From Ruminococcaceae bacterium UBA7075 (lineage in GTDB: Bacteria > Bacillota > Clostridia > Oscillospirales > Acutalibacteraceae), in the NCBI GenBank assembly GCA_002493635.1, contig DKZL01000038.1, forward strand, positions 2,341 through 11,229: a stretch of DNA of 8,889 bases, in the 5' to 3' direction. Positions 1-6,747 of the stretch are shown one piece after another. Made by a program: the position numbers and the translations under genes. A model generated the notes under the pieces. That model was not told the origin of the DNA and ran no database searches. It was given only the letters and a program-made list of their open reading frames with translations. Positions within the stretch are counted from its first letter, which is position 1. The number at the start of each line of letters is the position of its first letter.

Positions 1-20
1 AGCCCACCGGCTGCTTTTTT
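1..20 (+). terminator. 3' end of a possible intrinsic terminator, cut by the window edge
   Basis: A GC-rich stretch (1-14) runs directly into six T residues (15-20). A small AGCC/GGCT stem with a CACC loop can form from bases 1-12, but the layout looks more like the 3' arm of a larger hairpin whose 5' arm lies before base 1. It could end an upstream gene, or it could be the attenuator of a trp leader. Clostridial trp operons are often controlled by a T-box, but no T-box sequence is visible in the part present, so the two cannot be told apart. Confidence 0.4.
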
Positions 21-46
21 GTTTGTTAAAATTATTACAGTAGTAG

Positions 47-88
47 TCGGGCATAGAAGTGTATAATTATATGATGCTGTCTGCCCGG
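47..88 (+). repeat. Inverted repeat spanning the candidate -10 box
   Basis: TCGGGCA at 47-53 can pair with TGCCCGG at 82-88, giving six Watson-Crick pairs plus one G-U pair around a 28-base loop. The loop contains the TATAAT at 62-67. As RNA it would form only in a transcript that enters from upstream. As DNA it could be an operator-like repeat around the -10 box. No known trp regulator site was recognised in it. Confidence 0.35.
62..67 (+). promoter_or_regulatory. Possible -10 box for the trp operon
   Basis: The hexamer is a perfect TATAAT, 64 bases before the trpE start and downstream of the possible terminator tail. A transcript would begin near base 74 and carry a leader of about 57 bases that includes the hairpin at 95-110. 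The weak point is the -35 region: no good TTGACA match lies 16-18 bases upstream (39-44 reads AGTAGT). There is also no proper TGn extended -10 element. It is a candidate only. Confidence 0.35.
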
Positions 89-94
89 ATAAAT

Positions 95-110
95 GCAGGC
101 TACTGCCTGC
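95..110 (+). promoter_or_regulatory. Hairpin in the trpE leader just before the ribosome binding site
   Basis: GCAGGC (95-100) and GCCTGC (105-110) form a perfect 6-bp GC-rich stem with a TACT loop. It ends only a few bases before the AAAGG (113-117) and GGTG (120-123) sequences that serve trpE. No T-run follows, so it is not a terminator. It could modulate ribosome access or be part of an attenuation switch. A six-codon reading frame (MQATAC, 93-113) overlaps it, but it has no tryptophan codon and no convincing ribosome binding site. Confidence 0.4.
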
Positions 111-130
111 TGAAAGGTTGGTGTGTAAAA

Positions 131-1591
131 ATGATTAAGCCGTCATTTGATGAGGTTCTGAGCCTTAAGGAAAAATACAGCGTAATTCCTGTCTGCAAAG
201 AGATTTATGCTGATGTTGTAACTCCTATTACACTGCTCAGAAAAATTGCTCAGAAATCAGACAAATTTTTTCTGCTTGAAAGCATAGAGGGTGGTGAAAA
301 GTGGGGCAGATACTCATATCTCGGGTTTAATCCAAAGTCACGTCTTGCATATAAAAACGGCACGCTTACCGTAACGGGCGAGGGAGCAAGGATTGTAAAA
401 ACCGACAAGCCGTATGAGGCTTTGCGTGAGTATCTTGCCGACTACAAAACACCTCGTTTTGATGGACTTCCGCCGTTTACGGGCGGACTTATGGGCTACT
501 ACGGCTATGCGATGATTTCGGTTGCAGAGCCTGTATTAAAGCTCAAGAGGGGCGATACCAATGACTTTGATTTGATGATGTTTGACAAGGTAATTGCCTA
601 TGACCATTTAAGACAAAAGCTGATTGTCGTTGTGAATATGAAAACATCTGACGCAGAACGTCAGTACGAAAAGGCAAAATCCGATATTCAGGAAATTATC
701 TCTGTAATAACTGACGCTTCACCTTTGCAAAAGCTTGAGAGTGACAAAAATGTTGAATTTTCAAGCTCCTGCACTAAGGAAGAATTTTGTGAAATGGTCG
801 AGAAAGTCAAGGAACATATATTTGACGGCGACATCTTCCAGTGTGTGATTTCAAGAAGATTTGAAGCTGATTACAAAGGTTCGTTGATTAATGCATACAG
901 AATTCTGCGTGTTACAAATCCTTCACCGTATATGGTGTATATGAATATTGAGGGCGAAGAAATTATAAGTACCTCGCCTGAAACCCTCGTAAAGCTTCAG
1001 AACGGTGTTCTAAACACATTTCCCATTGCAGGCTCTCGTCCGAGGGGCAAAACAAAGGAAGAGGACGACGCCCTTGAAACAGAGCTTATGCAGGACGAGA
1101 AAGAGCTTGCCGAGCACAATATGCTTGTTGACCTCGGCAGAAACGATATAGGCAGAATCTCAAAGTTCGGTTCAGTAAAGGTTACTGAATATCAGAAGGT
1201 TCTTCGTTTTTCAAAGATTATGCACATTTGCAGTGAGGTTGAGGGCGAGATAAAGGAAGGTTTGGATGCATTAAGTGCAGTAGAAGCAGTTTTGCCTGCC
1301 GGCACGCTGTCCGGCGCACCTAAAATAAGAGCCTGTGAGATTATTGAGAATCTTGAAAAAACTCCCAGAGGTATATACGGAGGCGCACTCGGATACGCTG
1401 ATTTCAACGGCAACTTATGCACCTGTATTGCAATTAGAATGGCTGTTAAAACGGGTGATAAAGTTTATGTTCAGGCTGGCGCAGGAATTGTAGCCGACAG
1501 TGTACCCGAAAATGAATATACGGAAACCTATAACAAGGCTCTTGCTGTTATGAATGCAGTTAAAAATGCAGGGGAGGCTGACAGATTATGA
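131..1591 (+). CDS. trpE: Anthranilate synthase component I (TrpE)
   Basis: TrpE converts chorismate and ammonia to anthranilate, the committed step of tryptophan synthesis, using ammonia delivered by TrpG. The 486-residue product has the usual full length. The N-terminal region carries LLES at residues 48-51; this motif holds the serine of the tryptophan feedback site in characterised TrpE proteins, so feedback inhibition is expected. The chorismate-binding domain shows GSRPRG (301-306), EHNMLVDLGRND (328-339), PAGTLSGAPK (389-398) and QAGAGIVADS (448-457). The frame is open upstream to a GTG at 59, but the ATG at 131 is preferred. It has GGTG seven bases upstream, it matches family N-termini, and the extra 24 residues would cross the leader hairpin. 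The gene overlaps trpG by four bases. PabB-type aminodeoxychorismate synthase is the main relative, but the operon and the LLES motif favour TrpE. Confidence 0.96.
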   Translation: MIKPSFDEVLSLKEKYSVIPVCKEIYADVVTPITLLRKIAQKSDKFFLLESIEGGEKWGRYSYLGFNPKSRLAYKNGTLTVTGEGARIVKTDKPYEALREYLADYKTPRFDGLPPFTGGLMGYYGYAMISVAEPVLKLKRGDTNDFDLMMFDKVIAYDHLRQKLIVVVNMKTSDAERQYEKAKSDIQEIISVITDASPLQKLESDKNVEFSSSCTKEEFCEMVEKVKEHIFDGDIFQCVISRRFEADYKGSLINAYRILRVTNPSPYMVYMNIEGEEIISTSPETLVKLQNGVLNTFPIAGSRPRGKTKEEDDALETELMQDEKELAEHNMLVDLGRNDIGRISKFGSVKVTEYQKVLRFSKIMHICSEVEGEIKEGLDALSAVEAVLPAGTLSGAPKIRACEIIENLEKTPRGIYGGALGYADFNGNLCTCIAIRMAVKTGDKVYVQAGAGIVADSVPENEYTETYNKALAVMNAVKNAGEADRL

Positions 1592-2157
1592 TACTTTTTA
1601 TTGACAATTACGACAGCTTTACCTACAACCTCGTGCAGTTTGTCGGCAGTGTAACTCCCGATGTTCTCGTTGTGAGAAATGATGAAATTACCGTTGATGA
1701 AATCAGAAAGCTGAATCCGAGCCGAATAATTCTTTCTCCGGGTCCCGGTTATCCGAAAAATGCAGGCGTTTGCGAGGATGTTATAAGAGAATTAAAGGGT
1801 GAATATCCGATTTTAGGTGTATGTCTGGGACATCAGGCGATTTGCGAGGTGTTCGGTGCACAGATTACACACGCTGTCAAGCTGATGCACGGAAAGAAAA
1901 GTGATATATATGTTGATACAAACTGCAAAATTTTTGCAGATATGCCAAAGGTTGTTGAAGGTGCAAGGTACCACTCGCTGATTGCAAAGCGTGACACAAT
2001 TCCACAGGAGCTTGTTGTTATTGCAGAGGACGATATGGGCGAGGTTATGGGCGTTAAGCACATAGATTATGAGATTTATGGGCTGCAATTCCATCCTGAG
2101 TCAATTCTAACCTCACACGGTATGCAAATGATAAAAAACTTTATTGAAAGGGATTAA
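1588..2157 (+). CDS. trpG: Anthranilate synthase component II, glutamine amidotransferase (TrpG)
   Basis: TrpG hydrolyses glutamine and passes ammonia to TrpE in the cytosolic anthranilate synthase complex. The 189-residue protein is a complete class I glutamine amidotransferase and is not fused to trpE or trpD. It shows NYDSFTYN (7-14), SPGPGYP (50-56), the nucleophile Cys79 in GVCLGHQ, and His169 and Glu171 in FHPES, which complete the catalytic triad. The start codon overlaps the trpE stop in ATGA, which implies translational coupling. GGGGAGG at 1571-1577 is its ribosome binding site. The same subunit can serve folate synthesis (PabA) in some Gram-positive bacteria. No folate gene is visible here, so that is only a possibility. 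Confidence 0.96.
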   Translation: MILFIDNYDSFTYNLVQFVGSVTPDVLVVRNDEITVDEIRKLNPSRIILSPGPGYPKNAGVCEDVIRELKGEYPILGVCLGHQAICEVFGAQITHAVKLMHGKKSDIYVDTNCKIFADMPKVVEGARYHSLIAKRDTIPQELVVIAEDDMGEVMGVKHIDYEIYGLQFHPESILTSHGMQMIKNFIERD

Positions 2158-2162
2158 TTTAT

Positions 2163-3173
2163 ATGATTAAAGATGCAATTATAAGGGTCGCCAAAGGAGA
2201 TGACCTTACATTTGATGAAGCCGCACAGGTAATGGAGGAGATGATGAGCGGCACAGCCACACAGGCGCAGATTGCAGCTTATCTTACAGCACTTCGTTTT
2301 AAAGGCGAAACAATAGACGAAATTACAGCCTGTGCAACGGTAATGCGTGACAAGGCGGTGCACATTAAAAAGAATGCGGATTCCCTTGACATTGTAGGCA
2401 CAGGCGGCGACGGTACGGGTACATTCAATATTTCAACTACATCGGCTTTTGTTATTTCGGCGGCAGATATTCCTGTTGCAAAACACGGCAACCGTTCAAT
2501 GTCAAGTAAAAGCGGTGCGTCTGACTGTCTTGAAGCACTTGGCATTAATATTATGATTTCTCCCGAAAAGAATGAGGAAGTGCTCAGAAAAACAGGTATC
2601 TGCTTTATGCATGCGCAGAATTATCATTCTGCAATGAAGTATGTTGCACCCGTGAGAAAGGAAATCGGAATCCGCAATGTATTTAACCTTTTAGGTCCTC
2701 TTACAAATCCTGCAAGTGCAAATTTACAGGTCACAGGCGTGTATTCCGAAAATCTTGTTGAACCTGTTGCAAGAGTTTTTTCAAATCTCGGCGTAAAGAG
2801 GGGTTTTGTCTTCCACGGAAATGACGGTATGGATGAGGTTACCGTAACTGACAAAACAAAGATATGCGAGATTGACAACGGACACTTCAGAACTTATGAA
2901 ATCACACCTGAGCAATTTGGGTTAGGCACTTATGATATGTCGGAGCTTATGGGGGGCGACGGTGCAGAAAATGCCGAGATTACAAGCGGAATTTTAAGCG
3001 GTAAGCTTAAAGGTGCAAAGCGAGACATAGTTGTGTTAAACTCGGCACTCGGTCTGGTTGCAGGCGGCAAGGCAGAGAGCATTGCTCAGGGCGTTAAGCT
3101 TGCTCAGAAAATTATAGACAGCGGCAGGGCACTTGCAAAGGTTGAAGAATTTGCCAAGGCTACAAATGAGTGA
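2163..3173 (+). CDS. trpD: Anthranilate phosphoribosyltransferase (TrpD)
   Basis: TrpD joins anthranilate to PRPP, giving phosphoribosylanthranilate and pyrophosphate. The 336 residues match the family length. A short helical N-terminal domain is followed by the PRPP-binding loop GTGGDGTGT (79-87). Next are KHGNR (107-111), SSKSGASD (114-121), Arg171 in the anthranilate-site region, FNLLGPLTNPA (174-184), and the magnesium-binding Asp224-Glu225 pair in GMDEVT. It starts five bases after trpG, with AAAGGGA at about 2147-2153 as ribosome binding site. Its product needs TrpF before TrpC can act, and no trpF lies next to it. No residue of the recognised motifs appears damaged. Confidence 0.96.
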   Translation: MIKDAIIRVAKGDDLTFDEAAQVMEEMMSGTATQAQIAAYLTALRFKGETIDEITACATVMRDKAVHIKKNADSLDIVGTGGDGTGTFNISTTSAFVISAADIPVAKHGNRSMSSKSGASDCLEALGINIMISPEKNEEVLRKTGICFMHAQNYHSAMKYVAPVRKEIGIRNVFNLLGPLTNPASANLQVTGVYSENLVEPVARVFSNLGVKRGFVFHGNDGMDEVTVTDKTKICEIDNGHFRTYEITPEQFGLGTYDMSELMGGDGAENAEITSGILSGKLKGAKRDIVVLNSALGLVAGGKAESIAQGVKLAQKIIDSGRALAKVEEFAKATNE

Positions 3174-3187
3174 TTTTGAGGTTAAAT

Positions 3188-3973
3188 ATGATACTTGAAA
3201 CGATTGCACAGGCAAACCGTGAGCGGTACGAAAAAATAATGCAGACGGTTTCGCTTGAAGAGATAAAACAAAAAGCCCTTGCAATGGAAATCAACAGTGA
3301 ATTTCCGTTTGAAAAGGCGCTTTCAAAAGGTGGAATTTCATATATTTGCGAGGTTAAGAAAGCGTCCCCCTCAAAGGGAATAATCGCAGAGGATTTTCCT
3401 TATGTACAGATTGCAAAGGAATACGAAAATGCAGGAGCATCTGCAATTTCAGTGCTTACCGAACCGCAGTGGTTTAAGGGCGAAAACAGATTTTTGCAGG
3501 AAATTTCGCAGAATGTCAACATTCCTCTTTTGCGCAAAGATTTTACAGTTTGCGAATATCAGATTTACGAGGCAAAGGTAATCGGTGCGTCGGCAGTGCT
3601 TTTGATTTGCGCATTGCTTGATACCGATACAATTCGTGAGTGGATTAAGATTTGCGATACTCTCGGCTTATCCGCTCTTGTTGAAGCCCACACAGAGGAA
3701 GAGGTGCAATCGGCACTTGACGCAGGTGCAAGGATTATCGGGGTAAACAACCGCAACTTAAAAGACTTTACAGTTGACATCACAACCTGCACCAGACTTC
3801 GCTCACTTGTGCCAAAGGATATTCTTTTTGTAGGCGAAAGCGGAATCAAAACAAGCGAGGATATTGAGAATCTAAGAAAAGCAGAAGTAAACGGTGTGCT
3901 TATAGGTGAAACACTGATGCGCAGTGATGATAAAAAACAGGCGCTTGCCGAGCTTAACTGCGGAAAATTGTGA
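3188..3973 (+). CDS. trpC: Indole-3-glycerol phosphate synthase (TrpC), without a TrpF domain
   Basis: TrpC closes the pyrrole ring of carboxyphenylamino-deoxyribulose phosphate to give indole-3-glycerol phosphate. The 261-residue product is a single (beta/alpha)8 barrel. The expected catalytic residues are present: Glu55 and Lys57 in CEVKKASPSKG, Lys117 in LLRKDF, Glu166 in LVEAHTE, Asn187-Asn188 in GVNNRNL, and Glu217-Ser218 in VGESGI. VLIGETLMRS (237-246) binds phosphate at the barrel end. The ATG at 3188 is chosen because TGAGGT (3177-3182) sits just upstream; a GTG at 3170 in the same frame overlaps trpD and lacks such a site. The protein ends shortly after the single barrel, so it is not the TrpC-TrpF fusion of enteric bacteria. 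An AT-rich 76-base gap follows. Confidence 0.95.
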   Translation: MILETIAQANRERYEKIMQTVSLEEIKQKALAMEINSEFPFEKALSKGGISYICEVKKASPSKGIIAEDFPYVQIAKEYENAGASAISVLTEPQWFKGENRFLQEISQNVNIPLLRKDFTVCEYQIYEAKVIGASAVLLICALLDTDTIREWIKICDTLGLSALVEAHTEEEVQSALDAGARIIGVNNRNLKDFTVDITTCTRLRSLVPKDILFVGESGIKTSEDIENLRKAEVNGVLIGETLMRSDDKKQALAELNCGKL

Positions 3974-3978
3974 TTTTG

Positions 3979-4007
3979 TTGATTAAATAAAAAATTTGTT
4001 TTATAAT
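3979..4007 (+). promoter_or_regulatory. Probable internal promoter for trpB-trpA-sirtuin
   Basis: TTGATT (3979-3984) and a perfect TATAAT (4002-4007) are 17 bases apart, the optimal spacing for a housekeeping sigma factor. They lie in the only sizeable gap within the operon (3974-4049), which is far richer in A and T than the genes on either side. Transcription would start near 4014, about 36 bases before the trpB ATG. An ATAAAA/TTTTAT inverted repeat (3987-3992 and 3999-4004) overlaps the -10 box. In such AT-rich DNA it may be chance. No terminator hairpin is seen in the gap, so read-through from trpC is also expected. Confidence 0.6.
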
Positions 4008-4049
4008 ATAAAAGATTTAGATTAAAGGTTTTTATAAGGAGATTTACGA

Positions 4050-5234
4050 ATGTCAAAAGGAAAGTTTGGTATTCACGGCGGTCAGTTTGTTCCCGAAACA
4101 CTGATGAATGCCGTGAATGAGCTTGAAGAGGCTTACAACAAATATAAGAATGATCCTGAATTTGTTGCAGAGCTTGATAAATTGATGCGTGAATACGCAG
4201 GCAGACCGTCACTGCTCTATTATGCGGAAAAAATGACAAATGACTTGGGCGGTGCAAAAATCTATTTAAAGCGTGAGGATTTGAATCATACAGGTGCTCA
4301 CAAGATTAACAATTGTTTAGGTCAGTGTCTGCTTGCCAAAAAAATGGGCAAAAAGCGTGTTATTGCCGAAACAGGTGCAGGCCAGCACGGCGTTGCAACG
4401 GCAACGGTTGCCGCTTTGCTCGGTCTTGAATGTGAGATTTTTATGGGCAAGGAGGATACAATCCGTCAGGCTCTTAATGTTTACAGAATGAAGCTTTTGG
4501 GCGCAAAGGTACACGCTGTTGAAACAGGCACAATGACGCTTAAGGACGCTGTAAACGAATGTATGCGTGAGTGGACAAACAGGGTTGAAGACACTCTCTA
4601 TGTGCTCGGCTCAGTTATGGGACCTCATCCTTTCCCCACTATTGTGCGTGACTTCCAGAGTGTTATCGGCAAGGAAATAAGACAACAGCTAATGGAAAAG
4701 GAAGGCAGACTGCCCGACACTGTTATCGCTTGTGTTGGCGGCGGCAGTAACGCAATGGGCGCATTCTATGACTTTATAAATGACGAAAGTGTTGAACTCA
4801 TAGGCTGCGAGGCGGCAGGATTGGGCGTTGACAATCCAAAGAATGCTGCAACTATTGCAAACGGAACTCTCGGTATTTTTCACGGAATGAAGTCATACTT
4901 CTGTCAGAATGAATACGGTCAGATTGCTCCTGTTTATTCAATTTCAGCAGGTCTTGACTATCCGGGAATCGGGCCTGAGCACGCAAATCTCAGTGATACA
5001 GGCAGAGCCAAATATGTGCCTGTTACAGATGAGGAAGCAGTGCAGGCATTTGAATATCTTTCAAGGACAGAAGGCGTTATTCCCGCTATCGAAAGCTCGC
5101 ACGCACTTGCGCATTGTATGAAGATTGCTCCTCAGATGAGCAAGGATAAGATTATTGTTGTCAATCTCTCGGGCAGAGGTGACAAGGATGTTGCAGCGAT
5201 TGCAAGATACAGAGGGGAGGATATTTATGAATGA
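4050..5234 (+). CDS. trpB: Tryptophan synthase beta chain (TrpB)
   Basis: TrpB condenses indole with L-serine to tryptophan using pyridoxal phosphate, in an alpha2-beta2 complex with TrpA. The 394 residues match the ordinary TrpB1 family, which pairs with an alpha subunit, not the longer TrpB2 type. Visible features are GIHGGQFVPE near the N-terminus (7-16), the PLP Schiff-base Lys85 in NHTGAHKINN, catalytic Glu107 in AETGAGQHG, and the phosphate-binding GGGSNAMG loop (230-237). LSGRGDKD near the C-terminus is also typical. A strong AAGGAG (4036-4041) lies eight bases before the ATG, the best-placed ribosome binding site of the operon, which fits a fresh start of expression after the internal promoter. 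It overlaps trpA by eight bases. Confidence 0.97.
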   Translation: MSKGKFGIHGGQFVPETLMNAVNELEEAYNKYKNDPEFVAELDKLMREYAGRPSLLYYAEKMTNDLGGAKIYLKREDLNHTGAHKINNCLGQCLLAKKMGKKRVIAETGAGQHGVATATVAALLGLECEIFMGKEDTIRQALNVYRMKLLGAKVHAVETGTMTLKDAVNECMREWTNRVEDTLYVLGSVMGPHPFPTIVRDFQSVIGKEIRQQLMEKEGRLPDTVIACVGGGSNAMGAFYDFINDESVELIGCEAAGLGVDNPKNAATIANGTLGIFHGMKSYFCQNEYGQIAPVYSISAGLDYPGIGPEHANLSDTGRAKYVPVTDEEAVQAFEYLSRTEGVIPAIESSHALAHCMKIAPQMSKDKIIVVNLSGRGDKDVAAIARYRGEDIYE

Positions 5235-5997
5235 TATAAAAAAGGCTTTTGAAAACGGTAAAGCGTTTATTCCGTTTGTAACAGCAGGCGACCCGGATCT
5301 TGAAACAACCGAAAAGCTCCTCATTGCGATGAGCGAGAATGGTGCAGATATTATTGAGATAGGCATTCCTTTTTCCGACCCTGTTGCAGAGGGCGTTGTA
5401 ATTCAGGAAGCTGACCTTCGTGCACTTGCGTCAGGCACAACAACGGATAAAATTTTTGATATGGTAAAGCGTATTCGTCCTCAGGTAAAGTGTGCACTTG
5501 CCGTAATGACATATATGAATCCAATTTTTGTGTACGGTACAGACAAGTTTATGGCAAAGTGTAAGGAATGCGGCATTTCAGCTGTTATCGTTCCCGACAC
5601 ACCTTTTGAAGAAAAAGCTGAGCTTGCGCCTGATTGTGATGAAAACGGTATTGAGCTTATATCGCTTATAGCCCCCACATCGCACGACAGAATCAAAACT
5701 ATTGCAAAAGAGGCTCAGGGCTTTGTATACTGCGTTTCCTCTCTCGGTGTTACCGGTGTGCGCAGTGAGATTACAACAGATATTAAAGAAATGATAAGCC
5801 TTGTAAAGTCGGTAAACGACATTCCCTGTGCAGTAGGCTTTGGCATTTCAACTCCCGAGCAGGCAAAGAAAATGTCCGAGAGTGCCGACGGCGTAATCGT
5901 CGGTTCTGCAATAGTTAAGCTGGTTGCAGAATACGGCAGAGATTCGGTAGAGCCTGTTTGTGAATATGTTAAGTCAATGAAGGACGCTATAAGATGA
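5227..5997 (+). CDS. trpA: Tryptophan synthase alpha chain (TrpA)
   Basis: TrpA splits indole-3-glycerol phosphate into glyceraldehyde 3-phosphate and indole, which is channelled to TrpB. The ATG at 5227 is chosen because GGGGAGG (5214-5220) is well placed before it and it gives a normal 256-residue protein starting MNDIKKAFE. An in-frame start at 5155 would lie deep inside trpB. Seen are PFVTAGDPD (16-24), the catalytic Glu44 in IIEIGIPFSDP, a tyrosine in VYCVSSLGVTG matching the substrate-pocket Tyr175 of E. coli, GFGIS, and the phosphate-binding GSAIVK. Where most TrpA proteins read ADGP, this one reads AEGV (54-57), so the usual catalytic Asp60 (E. coli numbering) is Glu55. The carboxylate is kept and the rest of the protein is intact, so it is probably active. 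Its stop overlaps the sirtuin start. Confidence 0.96.
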   Translation: MNDIKKAFENGKAFIPFVTAGDPDLETTEKLLIAMSENGADIIEIGIPFSDPVAEGVVIQEADLRALASGTTTDKIFDMVKRIRPQVKCALAVMTYMNPIFVYGTDKFMAKCKECGISAVIVPDTPFEEKAELAPDCDENGIELISLIAPTSHDRIKTIAKEAQGFVYCVSSLGVTGVRSEITTDIKEMISLVKSVNDIPCAVGFGISTPEQAKKMSESADGVIVGSAIVKLVAEYGRDSVEPVCEYVKSMKDAIR

Positions 5998-6713
5998 GTA
6001 CGGTTGATGAGCTTCAAAAGGTAATTGATGAAAGCGAAAGAATAGTGTTCTTCGGCGGTGCAGGAGTATCAACCGAAAGCGGAATACCCGACTTCAGAAG
6101 CGTGGATGGATTGTACAATCAAAAGTATGACTATCCGCCCGAGGAAATCCTAAGTCATACATTTTTCAAAAATCATACAGAGGAATTTTACCGTTTTTAC
6201 AGGGATAAAATGCTCTGTCTTGATAAAAAGCCAAACAACGCTCATTTAAAGCTTGCTGAGCTTGAGCGTGCAGGAAAATTAAGCGCAGTAATCACGCAGA
6301 ACATTGACGGACTTCATCAGGCTGCAGGAAGTAAAACAGTGTATGAACTGCATGGCAGTGTGCTTAGAAATTACTGTATGAAATGTCATAAGTTTCATTC
6401 TGCTGAGTTCATAAAGCAAAGCAGCGGAGTGCCTTACTGCGAATGCGGAGGAATTATAAAGCCTGATGTTGTGTTATATGAAGAGGGGCTTGATGATAAA
6501 ACCGTAAGCGGTGCACTGAACGCAATTCAAAATGCAGAAACAATGATTATTGCAGGCACAAGCCTTACTGTATATCCTGCGGCAGGCTTTGTAAGATATT
6601 TCAGCGGCAATAATCTTATTTTGATTAACCGTGACACAACTCCGCTTGATAATTCGGCTGATATGGTGTTTCACGAAAAGGTCGGCGAGCTGCTGTCTAA
6701 GATAAAAATTTAG
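5994..6713 (+). CDS. cobB: Sir2-family NAD-dependent protein deacylase (CobB-type sirtuin)
   Basis: Sirtuins remove acetyl or related acyl groups from lysine side chains, consuming NAD+ and releasing nicotinamide and O-acyl-ADP-ribose. The 239 residues form a complete small bacterial sirtuin. It has the NAD-binding GGAGVSTESGIPDFR (21-35), TQNIDGLH (101-108), the catalytic His120 in ELHGS, a zinc ribbon with Cys128, Cys131, Cys149 and Cys151, KPDVVLYEE (156-164), and AGTSL with VYPAAGF towards the C-terminus. The start codon overlaps the trpA stop in ATGA, and GAAGGA (5979-5984) is its ribosome binding site, so it should be made together with trpA. Substrates cannot be read from the sequence. 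Which acyl group it prefers is also unknown: the Tyr-Arg pair marking desuccinylases was not recognised. The symbol cobB is used in the general sense. Confidence 0.93.
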   Translation: MSTVDELQKVIDESERIVFFGGAGVSTESGIPDFRSVDGLYNQKYDYPPEEILSHTFFKNHTEEFYRFYRDKMLCLDKKPNNAHLKLAELERAGKLSAVITQNIDGLHQAAGSKTVYELHGSVLRNYCMKCHKFHSAEFIKQSSGVPYCECGGIIKPDVVLYEEGLDDKTVSGALNAIQNAETMIIAGTSLTVYPAAGFVRYFSGNNLILINRDTTPLDNSADMVFHEKVGELLSKIKI

Positions 6714-6721
6714 CCAAAAAT

Positions 6722-6747
6722 AAGGCGTATCAAAAACGATACGCCTT
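6722..6747. terminator. Bidirectional intrinsic terminator between the trp-sirtuin and ktr operons
   Basis: AAGGCGTATC (6722-6731) and GATACGCCTT (6738-6747) form a perfect 10-bp stem with a six-base AAAAAC loop. It lies in the 48-base gap between the convergent stop codons. On the - strand the stem is followed by a T-rich tract (the complement of CCAAAAATAA at 6713-6722), so it is a good terminator for ktrB-ktrA. On the + strand the tail is only CCTTTAGTT, a weaker T-run. It most likely serves both operons. Confidence 0.85.

Noticed and set aside
93..113. Short leader peptide reading frame (MQATAC) across the hairpin
   Set aside because: It has no tryptophan codon and no clear ribosome binding site, so classical attenuation by this peptide is not supported.
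59..130. N-terminal extension of trpE by 24 residues from a GTG at 59
   Set aside because: There is no Shine-Dalgarno sequence before it, the extension does not resemble TrpE N-termini, and it overlaps the candidate -10 box and leader hairpin. The ATG at 131 gives a normal-length protein.
3170..3187. Upstream GTG start for trpC
   Set aside because: It overlaps the end of trpD without a ribosome binding site, while the ATG at 3188 has TGAGGT at suitable spacing.
3700..3973. A TrpF domain fused to the C-terminus of TrpC
   Set aside because: The protein ends about 15 residues after the last phosphate-binding motif of the TrpC barrel, leaving no room for a second barrel.
3565..4257. Open frame of 230 codons on the - strand under trpC and trpB
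   Set aside because: It lies opposite two well-conserved genes and the internal promoter, has no recognisable domain, and its composition is that of an antisense shadow.
5155..5226. Longer trpA starting inside trpB
   Set aside because: The added 24 residues are out-of-frame trpB coding sequence; the start at 5227 has GGGGAGG before it and matches the family length.
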